This document shows, one piece after another, positions 31,706 through 42,203 of a DNA stretch of 64,000 bases; position 1 is the stretch's first letter; each line of letters starts with the position of its first letter. Source of the stretch: Phoronis australis (Eukaryota; Phoronida; Phoronidae); assembly GCA_002633005.1 (NCBI GenBank), contig NMRA01000405.1, forward strand, positions 82,702 to 146,701, in the 5' to 3' direction. The notes under the pieces are model-generated. The model worked only from the letters and a program-made list of their open reading frames with translations. It had not been told where the DNA came from and did not search any database. A program made the position numbers and the translations under genes.

Positions 31706-32834
31706 AGATCAGTATTGTTATGACAAAACTGCTCATGTTGTTTTATTGTAATGTAGTCTGACTTGAGTGTTACAACTTGGCTATGTTATGGATGTGTTAT
31801 GGAAATGTTATGATGTTGACCTTTTTGGTTCCACTGTCTTTAGGCTGTGGTCGTTGGCTACTGACCAGCAGCATTATTCAACCAAGGAGGTGACTTGTTC
31901 AGAGTCACCAGCTGAATTAACTCTGATGGGCTTGGTATGCTTAATAATGTACCTGATCTTTATCTTAACTCACCTTGAAAGTGGCTCCTGTTTCCGATTG
32001 CAGTTGAACTTTTCAAAAGATAAGGTGAAGGTGTTGCCCATGTAGGCTTATAAAATTACTCCTCTTTTTGTTCTCGTGGGGCTACAGTCAAAGCTCCTTC
32101 ATGTAGAACAGTCTGTTCTGTTCAGGACGCTGAAAATTATCGATACAACTCAGATTGCTGCCAATTATCTGAATCTAGAATATTGTAGTCTCGTTTTGAA
32201 ATAATTTCCTGAGTTATAGACTACTGGTCATTTGTTTTTCTGGTGATTACCCAAGTTTTCATTTTCATTTCTTTACATTTCTTTATACCAAAGAAGTCTG
32301 GGATTGACTGTGGTTGAAAAAAATTATCTACATAATGTTATGATTGAAATCTCCCGATTTGTTTGTTAGCATAAATTATCCATTTTGACTTCAAACAACC
32401 CTGTGGGTTTTTCAACAACAAGAGCTTATTCTGCACTCAGGTGGCTGGCCACTTGTCATTAATCAATGCTGTCCTCAGTAGGCATTTATTTTTATCCCAT
32501 TGATTTATTGGTCAGTGTTAGTCTGTGATACCCAGAGATATTCCTAGAGAGGCACCGTACAGTTCTCACTAGGTTTTGCCTGACAATTCGCTTGCTCCCT
32601 TTCTCATCCACTCTGTCCCGAAAACTGTATGAACAAAATGACAAGTTGTTGGTCATTTGACATTGAAAGGCTGCTCATGACAAACTGGACATTAGTCAGC
32701 GCGAAACCACCACTTCTCCAACAGTACTGGACACAAGCAAACACTAGATTCTCAAAGCAAATTTATTATAAATTCTTCAGATATGTGCTTGAAAATTTCT
32801 GCCATCCAAACTGATTGACTTTCTAAAACCGCTC
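31706..32834 (+). other. Intronic DNA, one weak exon-like segment
   Basis: At 32128 a good acceptor (GTCTGTTCTGTTCAG) opens a peptide-like frame (DAENYRYNSDCCQLSESRI), but the only donor (GTAGTC) is poor. It is left uncalled. The plus frame 31767-32045 has no splice borders. Confidence 0.3.
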
Positions 32835-33000
32835 TGAGGTTGTGGCGTGTCTATTTACACCATGATGAGTGTACCACATATCAGTGTGCGTTCCTCCAAG
32901 AACGCAGGAACTCCTGACGATGGCCGGAGAATAGACCGACCGAAACGTGACTGTGTAAATAGAAAAGAGGTTGGTGTAAATAGACCAAGAGATTTTAATA
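32835..33000 (+). mobile_element. Penelope-like or retrozyme-type fragment with hammerhead-like core
   Basis: An exact 12-bp inverted pair, TCTATTTACACC (about 32847) and GGTGTAAATAGA (about 32973), encloses a 7-bp hairpin TGCGTTC...GAACGCA (about 32886-32905). It also encloses the string CTGACGA, a stem GG-C-CGG/CCG-A-CC, and CGAAAC (about 32913-32946). CUGANGA-stem-GAAA is the conserved core of hammerhead ribozymes, which occur in terminal repeats of Penelope-like elements and in retrozymes. I could not fit a stem III and cleavage site, so ribozyme activity is unproven. No GIY-YIG or reverse-transcriptase frame is present. Confidence 0.45.
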
Positions 33001-34559
33001 ATAGTTCCAAACTGATTATTAAAAATGCAATTCTGGATTGTCGGGATTGCAACGCCACTGGGGCCCCTGCCATTTTGAAGAAGCATCTTTAACCAAGCTA
33101 TGGTGGTGGAGTTTTCCTGTTCACATCATGTTCACAAATACACACAAACCACATCCACTGAACCTGCTTGTTATTGTGTACCTCAGAATTGGCATCAAAC
33201 CTGGCCTACCCCAACAAATTAATTTCTAGAGAGTGCAATTTGGCTGTGATTAGTCTAACTGTTCAGTGGATTTTGCTCTGTGTGTGTGGGACCGTGAACT
33301 TAGCTAGAAAGTGAAGACATTTCCACTGCTTTTGGGTGCAGGTTGAGTACGTTCCGATTCCATGAATTAATTTGATCTCAACTTATTTCAAAATGATGTG
33401 TATAATTGTCTTTAATAATCCCATGCAGAGCTTATCAGGTTATACTGGAATAACTGGAGTTAGTGGAGTTGAATCTTCCTGCTGAACCAATTATAAACTT
33501 CGTTGTGTGCTTCGGGATGTTAAGCCGCTGTGTTAAACAACTTTAACAAAGAGCTACATTCCAAGTCACGATCAAAACAATGGTTTTCAAAAGTGGTGAG
33601 GTGCTGGGCTTTAAATTTTTAGAAAATCATTTTTCACTGATCCTATTATCACGGGCCAGATTCATCTAAGATTTTTTACATCCTTTGTTGCCAGTAAACA
33701 TAGGCATGCTAGCAAATAAACAAGCAAACAGTAGAGAGATATGAGTGGAGTCTGAATAGATAAGTGTGATTAATGTGGCTCATTGGCCCATCTGTCCTAC
33801 AATTAGGGTGACAGATACCTGTATTAGGAGGGCTAGTGTGTGATTTGGAGAGCCACGTTTTCAGAAGTGACATCCAGGTGGTTTTTGGATGGCAATTAGA
33901 GAAGAATGTTATGAGACCAGAAATTGTTTGGAAATTTTGTTCTCGATTGTATACTGTCTACATTTATTCCGTTTGATATTGACTTGTGAATTTCTACATC
34001 CTACTAGACTGTCAGCCATAGAAATATTTAATTGCCTAAATTACGTTTCTGAAACTTTTGTAGTTCCCACTTCCTTTGTGTGGTCTGTAGGCAGAAGAGT
34101 ATTGTGGCTTTGAATATGTGCATGTTTGCATTTTGCTCGATTGATTATTACTGTAACGTGATCACCCAGTTGGGACCCCCTTGATAAGACATTGAAGTTC
34201 TTTAAGGTCTTATCAATTTTTTATTGCCCGCCCACTCAGTGTACGTCATTTAAGAAGTCGTGACAACCTCTATACTGATATGACGTAAAATATTAACTTG
34301 CGAGACTTTTGAGCTTTGAGCAAGGACATTAACCCACGTAATGGTGATCCATGGAGTGCTAGCATTTGGATTTTCGCAAAAAAGTCTAACAGAGGTACTA
34401 GTGGGTGATGTATGAATATCTTGTACTAAGAAAGGAGTAGTTTTTGAAAGTTTTTTGTTTGCGATTTTCGGATAATCTTTCTGTAGTTGATGATGAAAAG
34501 TCGGCAAATTCAGTTATCAGTATAATTTGTGTGGAGTTGTGTACTTACCAGGCATTCTT
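33001..34559 (+). other. Intronic DNA, no recognised feature
   Basis: Unsupported short frames on both strands. No shared repeats recognised. Confidence 0.35.
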
Positions 34560-34775
34560 CTTAAGGTAGCCTTGTTGTTGTGATAAAATGTCACCAATTT
34601 GAGACACATGGGATACAAGTGAAATTGTATTTCTTTCATTTTTGCGTAAAAAAGAATTTCTTTAACGTAGTTACTGTCGGGCAACATTTTGAGAAAGTTT
34701 GAGCATTCACAACTATGTTCGAAATCTTTAAAAATGAAAAATGATCAAGTTTGCGATTGTGTCTGAAGTTGGTGA
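34560..34775. repeat. Dispersed repeat family F, copy 1 (diverged)
   Basis: The order 'GTCGGGCAACATTTTGAGAAAG', 'CATTCACAACTATGTTCGAAAT', 'AAAAATGAAAAATGATCAAG', 'GTGTCTGAAGTTGGTG' parallels the better copies at 37800 and 57080. No coding. Confidence 0.5.
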
Positions 34776-35349
34776 GTTTTGAGTGCATTTGCATGATTTG
34801 ATTACATAATGTGCATAGTGTTCACATGCCATTCAATCAGAGGACACATTCGACAATCTGGTCAGCCATCTGAAACAAATCTCACATGTGAACTGTGAGG
34901 CCTATTCTGCTTCTTTCAGACTTGCAATTATTAGTCTTGTTATGTGCTTCTATATGACTATGTATGCATACAAAGAACCAGAGAGATGCAGAGCTGTAAC
35001 ATACTCCTTATAAAATAAGTTTATCAAATACAATGATCAAATGCTCTAATGTACCAGTTAATCAAGGGGAGCTAGCGTGATCTCCAGTTTCATGCCTATT
35101 GGAGTCTCTGTACTGGGCATGTTGCAAATCTCAAGGTCAGGTCAGTTTTTTGTTACCCCTGATGCTAAGTGGGGAATTCAGGGTGTTTCAAAATCTGTGC
35201 AACTTATGCCACCGCTCACATTTCTGCCAGTATTGATGATTTTATTCTAGATTTTCAAATTTGATGAGAGGAATTGGTAGTGTATACGAGAGTGTAAACC
35301 CCTTTGACAGCGAAAGAGCAAAATATGCAAATCAAATTAGACCATTTAC

Positions 35350-35518
35350 TCTCAGAAAACTGGTCTTATAGTATGCCTTACTGTGATAGGATTCTATCTC
35401 CTTGCCAACCCTTTAAATTTGGAATTTGAAAGTGGGGCGTGTGCACATTGCCCGTGACTTGCGTTGGTAAAGGACAAAGAATCCTGTCACAGTAAGACAT
35501 TATGAAGGAGACTGAGAG
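35350..35518. repeat. Small imperfect inverted-repeat element (about 170 bp)
   Basis: CTTACTGTGATAGGATTCT (about 35378-35396) is inverted as AGAATCCTGTCACAGTAAG (about 35478-35496). Pairing extends outward imperfectly to CTCTCAG (about 35349) and CTGAGAG (about 35512). It looks like a MITE fragment; no target duplication was identified. Confidence 0.55.
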
Positions 35519-36229
35519 TGCAGCAATTTTTTTTGAAAAACTAGTCTATTACCATCCATCGTAAGTTTCTGTTATTTACAGCGGCAACAGCCTTTGAAAA
35601 ATAGAAAAGTGATTATTCTGTCAATTAGTTTCGTGCTTGTTAAGTGGAGAATTACCATTCAATTATTGCCTGTTGTTGTAATTACAACTTGTCTTGTTGC
35701 CTGTGAAGTAATTGGTTCTCCAAGTCTATGAGCAACAGTGTGCTTGGCTTTCCACCAAGTTGTTCACCTTGGGTCAGACATGTCATGGACCAAGATCACT
35801 GTAGTAATATAATCAGTTGCAGTCTGTCAAGAACAACTGCATCAGAGAATGTGGGTCAGTTCCTGTATCACTAGGGAATGTCACTATCTCAAGTTTCTAA
35901 GTCTGGAGTAACATCTCAGATAAAATGCTTGATATAACATTTTGTAGATGTGAGGAATTCTGTGAAACTGTGATTTTTCTGGTCATTCGCATGAAGTTAG
36001 GGTTTACCTTGAACTTGGATATAACCCAGTGGTTGAAGTAGCATTTACTTTAAACTCTTGCTCACACAGATGCACATGTCCTGAGGAGTGTTCATGGTGT
36101 CTTTGCTCCAGGCAATGACCTGTGTGTCACTGTTTGTGCAAAATGTACATGAGCCTGTATGTGTTGTTCTCTTGACATTAGGGAAAAAAGATCTTTAGCA
36201 AATGATGATATCTAGACACAAATTGGTCC
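35519..36229 (+). other. Intronic DNA, no recognised feature
   Basis: I see nothing supportable. Confidence 0.35.
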
Positions 36230-36400
36230 GTCTCAATTTGACACCGGCACATGTACGGAACATCTTGCCTTTTTTTAATAAAAATAATTGCCAAAATTGA
36301 AATCTCTTCATTTTTCAAAGGGTTCTTGTATTGTTGTAAATACCCACAATTCTATAAAACTTTGTCTGGTGGTGGCTATGCTACAAAACTTGAACATTAA
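36230..36400. repeat. Dispersed repeat family F, fragment
   Basis: 'ATAATTGCCAAAATTGAAAT', 'CTTCATTTTTCAAAGGGTTC' and 'GTGGTGGCTATGCTACAAAA' correspond, in inverted order, to blocks of the copies at 37800 and 57480 (GCCAAAAATAATTGCCACAT, TTTTGAAGGGTTTCTAAG). Confidence 0.45.
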
Positions 36401-36652
36401 AAAGCATTAATTTGGTGCTACACATGTTTCATGGAAAAAATGATAAAACAAGATGATTTATAGTAGTCCTCTTTTCCGACATTTTCTAACTTGCCATTGT
36501 TGTTGTCAACTTACTTCATCAGGAAGGTCAGGTGTCCTGCAGCCAGATATAGGAATGAGACCCTGGAATTTAGGTGGTGGGTTTCTTTGTCTGTTGCCAG
36601 TAGAAAGTCATGCTTGGTATTTTGTATTGACTAGATCTATTCTCTATTCCAG

Positions 36653-36681
36653 GTGCCCAGAAAAGCAAAAGCATTGATGAG
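36653..36681 (+). CDS. Small internal exon of the plus-strand gene (phase-linked exon a)
   Basis: A strong acceptor (GATCTATTCTCTATTCCAG) and donor (GATGAG|GTAAGAG) bound a 29-bp exon. The phase-1 frame gives AQKSKSIDE and ends in phase 0. This is the only phase that lets translation continue into exon b at 41463, where the other two frames hit stops. The basic-then-acidic K-S-K-S-I-D-E resembles a phosphorylatable linker (inference). Exons this small are common in long-intron animal genes. The gene is not recognised. Confidence 0.55.
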
Positions 36682-37799
36682 GTAAGAGTTTTGCCCATTA
36701 CCGTAGTCATCTTGGGCTTGTGGAATATTGCGCAGCACTACCTGCACTTATGGTTAATTTTTTTTTTGAATTTGAAGAAGAATACGGTAATGGCTGAAAT
36801 CAGTTTTGTTTTGCTCATTGAATTGCTTAAAAGTGCTCAGAGGTACTTGGTCACGTCTGTCCCGGACTGATGATATAGTAAGAATTTCTTGTTTTCTTGA
36901 TAAATTTGTATGTAGTTACATCAGTTCATTGTTCAGGCCATATTGTGTTTGTTATGAATAGGGATAGATGTACCCTTGAATCAAAAGTAATACCTATATT
37001 GCAGTAACTCTCTGGTGTAACTTCAACTCGCCAAATACAAGCCAGCAAAATTTCCAGGTCGCCAAATGGGAAATTAGCTTACAAAAAAAGGAAAGGCCCT
37101 GTGCAGCCTGTGACTCATGACCTTCGTCACGGTCATGCCCTATTAGATTTGACAAATAATCCGGACTCCCCTCTGTTTACTTCCTGTTGTTGTTTTAGCG
37201 GTGCTCAGTTGTGTGCTGAGGGTTGCATTTGTACTGATTTCGCCACAAATTTTGAAGCGAATTGCGGTTGACTCGATGTGTTTTTTCTATATTCTTCTGA
37301 CTTGATTGCATCTTGCAAAAATCCAGTGATATCCTGACTACTTGAGATTTTCGTCAGGTTTCTTTGACAAGCTTCAGGTCACCAATTTGAGCCTTAGCTT
37401 ACGAATATCTAAATTAGCGGAGTGACCAGAGAACTGATACACTGTGATGACAGCAGAGCAGGTTGTCAGTTTTACAAGGAGTACTGCCAACGAGAGTTTT
37501 CAATGTAGATTTTTATTCACTCACGGAGGATATGAAACTGAGAAGTACCAAGGAGTGTCAATTTATGTTAGTTGAATTTTGCTCTCAGTTGTACATTGTG
37601 TTTGATACCTTAATCAGATATCACTGTTGTTGGTGTTTACTTTCGTATTCTTTTCAAATGAAAACTGTTTAATGCAGATGATAATTGTCGAGTATGTTCA
37701 GTCTACACTTGGTGGTGCTGTACTAAAAGTTTCACATTCACGAGAATTCATGGAATAGAGATTGCGTACGGTAACATCTCAACAATATGAGGGACAGGT
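36682..37799 (+). other. Intron between exons a and b, first part
   Basis: Non-coding; no shared repeats noted before the family F copy at 37800. Confidence 0.35.
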
Positions 37800-38010
37800 G
37801 AAATTTTATTTTCTCATTTTTTTCATGATACGTGTTACCAAAATGATGCTTTGGCACATTCAAGTTCTGTACGATAGCTACCCACAGACAATATTTTGAA
37901 AATTTTGTCATTCACAACACTATATGAAACCCCTGAAAAATGAAAAAAGTGCTTTTTTGGCGATTATTTTTGTGTCCGAAATTGGAGATAATCTACCGTA
38001 ACTTAGTTGC
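37800..38010 (+). repeat. Dispersed repeat family F, copy 2
   Basis: 'GATAGCTACCCACAGACAATATT', 'ATTTTGTCATTCACAACACT', 'CCCCTGAAAAATGAAAAAAG', 'GGCGATTATTTTTGTGTCCG' and 'AAATTGGAGATAATCTACCG' match 57080-57260 block for block. No coding capacity or terminal repeats were seen. Confidence 0.7.
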
Positions 38011-41000
38011 AATTCTTTTCAACACAGAGAACACAGTTGGATTTTTTAACGTTGTGCTTTCTTTAATAAAGTCTACAGTTTGGTTTGCACAATGTTTTAA
38101 TATCAACTCTATTAATATCAACTCTATTTACACTGGTGAAAATGATGTTTGCACAGCCGGCTTCAAGACCATCCTTACTTCAAAGGTTTGAAATTTATTC
38201 TTGGTAAAACTGAAGTGCCAGATGACCAGATTGATTAGACTGTGTAAATAGTCTGTTCATCTTGTTAAATCAACAGGTCATCTTCACTCCTGTGTGTGTC
38301 AATGCTGGGTCACACATGTTAACTTGCTCAAGTACTTGACTGAAAGATTGCAGTGTTGTTCTATGGGTTCATACATGTGGGTGCTTGTTGCCACCATCTT
38401 TGTCTGGATCTCTGGGTGACTGGTGCTGGCTTCCGCTGCTGCGTCTCCTTACTCCAGGATGTTCATGACATTTGGGTAAATGTCTTTCTGTGAAGCTGCT
38501 GGTGAATGATGAAAAGTTTCGGACTGATCTAACTGCCGCTGTTTTCCCTAGTGGCAATTTTAATTTTTGTACGTTTGCCTCAAGTATGATGGATTTTTAC
38601 ACACGTTTGCGAATATATTTTTATCGAGATTACAACAACATAATCCCAATTTTGTATGGATTTGACAAATTTTTGCACCTGGTAGTGGCCTTTTATTATT
38701 TTCGAGTCTGGTCCTCTGTCTGCCAAACGGCTTGAACGATAATTTTGCTGCGACATCCCCTAGAGGCAGTTTAGGTTTTAGTGGTACACGTAGTTAGCAT
38801 GTATCAGAACTCTACATTGCTCCTCTTACAGTATGACTAGTTTCTGGACTCTGATGTTCAGATGTTAGATGGAGGTCACAACATCAATACAGTCCTCAAC
38901 CGCTTCAATTTTCGGATTTGGAGTAGAACAGAAGTGGAGCTGTAGTGACACGGTGCCCATTCTGTGGCTGCTTACAGCTCCTCATTACCTTTCACTTTAT
39001 TATTCCATCCTATTGCAGCAGGGTAGACAAAAGGATTACATTTCGTTTCTTCTAAAGTTTCCAATGTGTTGCCTGCATCCTGTGAAATTTTGAATTCACC
39101 ATAAGAATTCTTTAATTTCGGACAAAAACAAATGTTACGTCCATGAATTCCTATTTTCTTAGTTTTCATAGAGCTTTACTGGCTTGCAGCAAATGCTCAG
39201 AATTCTGACAATGACAAGTGTATGTAACTTTTTTATCACATCCTTTGTTGCGATAGCAACATGAGAGTCAACTTTTTTCCTTCATATGGTTTGAACCTTA
39301 ATTGAAGAATCAAATCTAGCTATCTCATAGTGCTCTGTTCAGTTCTGATTGGCTACAAAGGAGGTCGTGACCCCCATTGGTTGATCTCTGTTCTTCCTGG
39401 ACTTCATTTCAAGTCATACAAGAATGACTCCTGGCAAATATCCAGCTAAGGTTGTAGCAATGTTTGGGTGTAAGTCTTCACACATTCAAGTATTGCTATG
39501 GGTTTCATCTTTGCCTTTCATCTTAAAATACCAAACATATTTCTCTCACTTGTTTCTTTCTTGAACAAATACTGTTTGCTTATTCTGTTGGCTATACCTG
39601 AGCTAAAGCCCTGTAGTTATACTTGATTGTAAAATATAGTTGTGAAATATTTCAGAGGTAGGTACATTGATCTATGTTGTGCAGACAGGTGGCATGAGAT
39701 CATGTCCCTTGCGGTTTGTGAACGGTCTAATGATACATATAGTATACCTATCTCTCACTCTCTCTCTCTATTGCCCCACTTGTCTGTTAGCAAACACTCA
39801 GAAGGCAACATTCAATATTTGATTTCCTATTAATAAGCTCAACAAGCTCGTAGTTTACATCATCGATTTCCTTTCACTTAAAGAACCCTCTTCTAACTGG
39901 CAATAAGCATGCCTGGCATATTTCTTGCCTTAATTTAGGCAGAAATGTATGTCAGCTCTAAGCTTTCTGTGTTTCGCCTGTTGAAGTACGGATTCAGAGT
40001 TATTTTAAAAGGTTTTTAACCCCTCTCCCCCTTTGCTCGACCACTTTTGAATTCACTGTAAGGATTGTGGAGTGCTGATTTCGCTTACAGCCGGGTAACT
40101 TGTATGACAACTTGCCAATGTTAGTGATAGATCAGCTTCCCTAGCTTGAACTTCCTAGTTGTGTGAAACATTGGCATGGTTTCCTGAGATACCTAATCTG
40201 GTATGATCTAGGTAGTTGTATCTGACCAGACCTCACAAAATTAGATTTTGGTTAGAAGATATTTTCCACAATTATGCAGAGAAGTGTCGGCATGCCAGAC
40301 TGAAATAATATTCAGACAGTAGTGAGTCCAAATAATCTTTCTGGCTAGTTGTCCATTCTGTGAGCTTATTTTAAAATCCAGAAAGTAGTGGATTCAAATG
40401 ATCATTCCGACATGACCACTCAGCTTGTCTACAGTTCTGACAACATATGCCGAAGTTCCATAATAATCAAAACGTGACTTTCTAGACCCACTATTTATGA
40501 CATTTGTTGCTACATAGAACTCTGAGTACAAAGCAGACACAACCTCGGTGGGAGGGTTGCTGTGGATGGGCAGGTATGGTTGGGTTTCTTCAGTTCTATT
40601 CAGTGAACTGTCTTGTGATATTGTCCAAGTGTAACGCATGCTTACACATGATTCCTGGGAGTACACTAACAAATGAAAATGGACGGCAACTCCAATCCTA
40701 GTGTTGAATGAGAGGTTTGACGCAGCTATGTGGCGACTGGTCACAAAGCATTGGGTACACTAGTGGCCTCTATGGGACTTTTTCTTAAAATGCTGTGAAA
40801 GGTTCTTTTCATGAAGTCATACAAGTAGCTGGCAGTTACAGAGTCACTGGTTTCACTTGATATGACTCCATTGCCTTTTCAATGTCTCCCATTGTTACTG
40901 TAAAGGGAACCTAAACTCCTACAGTTCTTGGTTTTTGTATTCATTCACAAATCTGTGTGACATATCAGTATCTTATGATAGTTAACCAAGGTGGCGACTT

Positions 41001-41462
41001 CATGTCAGATAAATGTTGTTTTCTTTGGCTTTAGACTCCCTTTTCATTCACCAGTATTTGGAGAATTATCTCCCCATTCCACCATACTCTTGACACAAGA
41101 TTGTCTCCTTGTACAAAGTTCAATCACAGTGCTCCATTCTTTTTGATTGACAGTTCTAGTTGTATTGTGTAATACGGTACTTCTGAGATCCATTCATGGA
41201 CAAAATCACAATCTTGTGCGCTGGCCAGAAAGTTAGAGTCCTCTGGTAGCGGTTTCTATTGTGCCAGGATGGTTGAACTGTGGCTGTGGCTTGCCCCTGT
41301 TCACATCAAGTGGCTTGTTTATTGAGTTTCACATAACGTTTTGGCCCAGCAGTCTGTTTGAACAGGAAAACCAAGTGAAATGCACTGGATTGTTAAAGTC
41401 TCAAGCAGAGGTGGTATATCCACGTGAACTTGTCCATGAATAAGTTACGCTCTCCCACCTAG
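38011..41462 (+). other. Intron between exons a and b, second part
   Basis: It contains a 15-bp direct duplication (TAATATCAACTCTAT, about 38099-38128) and a CT-rich microsatellite (about 39751-39770). Open frames (for example plus 38472-38735 and minus 40394-40744) lack splice borders. No exon consistent with the phase of exons a and b was found, as expected if they are directly joined. Confidence 0.35.
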
Positions 41463-41505
41463 TTGCTTGGCAATGCTGTAGATGACAACATTTTGCGAGG
41501 TGTAG
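41463..41505 (+). CDS. Internal exon of the plus-strand gene (phase-linked exon b)
   Basis: The acceptor TACGCTCTCCCACCTAG and donor GGTGTAG|GTAAGTT are both near consensus. Of the three frames only phase 0 is open: LLGNAVDDNILRGV plus one base, ending in phase 1. It follows exon a (phase 0 end) and precedes exon c (the only open frame of which starts in phase 1), so three independent exons agree on one reading. The peptide is helix-prone with an acidic DD. I do not recognise the family. Confidence 0.65.
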
Positions 41506-41739
41506 GTAAGTTAAAAATTTTTGAATATGAAGAATTGAGCGTGTTGTAGTGACGTGGTGAATATATTGAAAAAGTGTTTGCGCAGCACGTGCCATTATTG
41601 ATAGCAATCCATGTTGATTACTTTGATGTTTCGCTATTCTCGGAATTGGAATGGTAACACTGCAGTCTAAATGGACACCGAAATGCCGATATTGGTGGAA
41701 AAAGAAGCTCTGGGAAGTCCCTCTAAATACAACACATAT

Positions 41740-42203
41740 ACCGTTAGATCCANGTCCAAAATGGGGTTCCCAATATTCCAGGGCGTCCATGATTCCGACG
41801 CGTAATCCCCCACCCCCAGCAATGCCCCCAAACACACAGATTTTTTTTACAAAAACATGCTTAGATCAAGGTTTTTACATCTAAGTTTATAAAACAGCCT
41901 TCTATGGTGAGCATTTTTACTTAAAAAAACTGTGTAGACCAAGACTTTTACAATGCTGTCAATCAAGTGTCAAAATAGCAACATATAATGCATATACAAA
42001 GTATATTTCTTTCTGCTTTGAAAAAAACCCACTGTGAGCCTTCAGAGGCTTCCTAGTATTCATTACAGTGTGTGAGTCCAAACTTGAAAGGTTCCTATTG
42101 ACAGTGGGTGTCCAAATGATACATTGGGCGTCCTTGCCAGGGCCTCCAAATTAGTGCTAGAGTCCATTTGGACGCCCAGGACGTACGCTGCATAAAGGCC
42201 TGG
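41740..42203 (+). repeat. Dispersed repeat family D, copy 3
   Basis: It contains GTCCAAAATGGGGTTCCC, AGGGCGTCCATGATTCCGAC, GTGGGTGTCCAAATGATACA, and CATTTGGACGCCCAGGACGT at the end, in the family order. The middle differs from copies 1 and 2. The single undetermined base of the window (41753) lies at its start. Confidence 0.65.
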
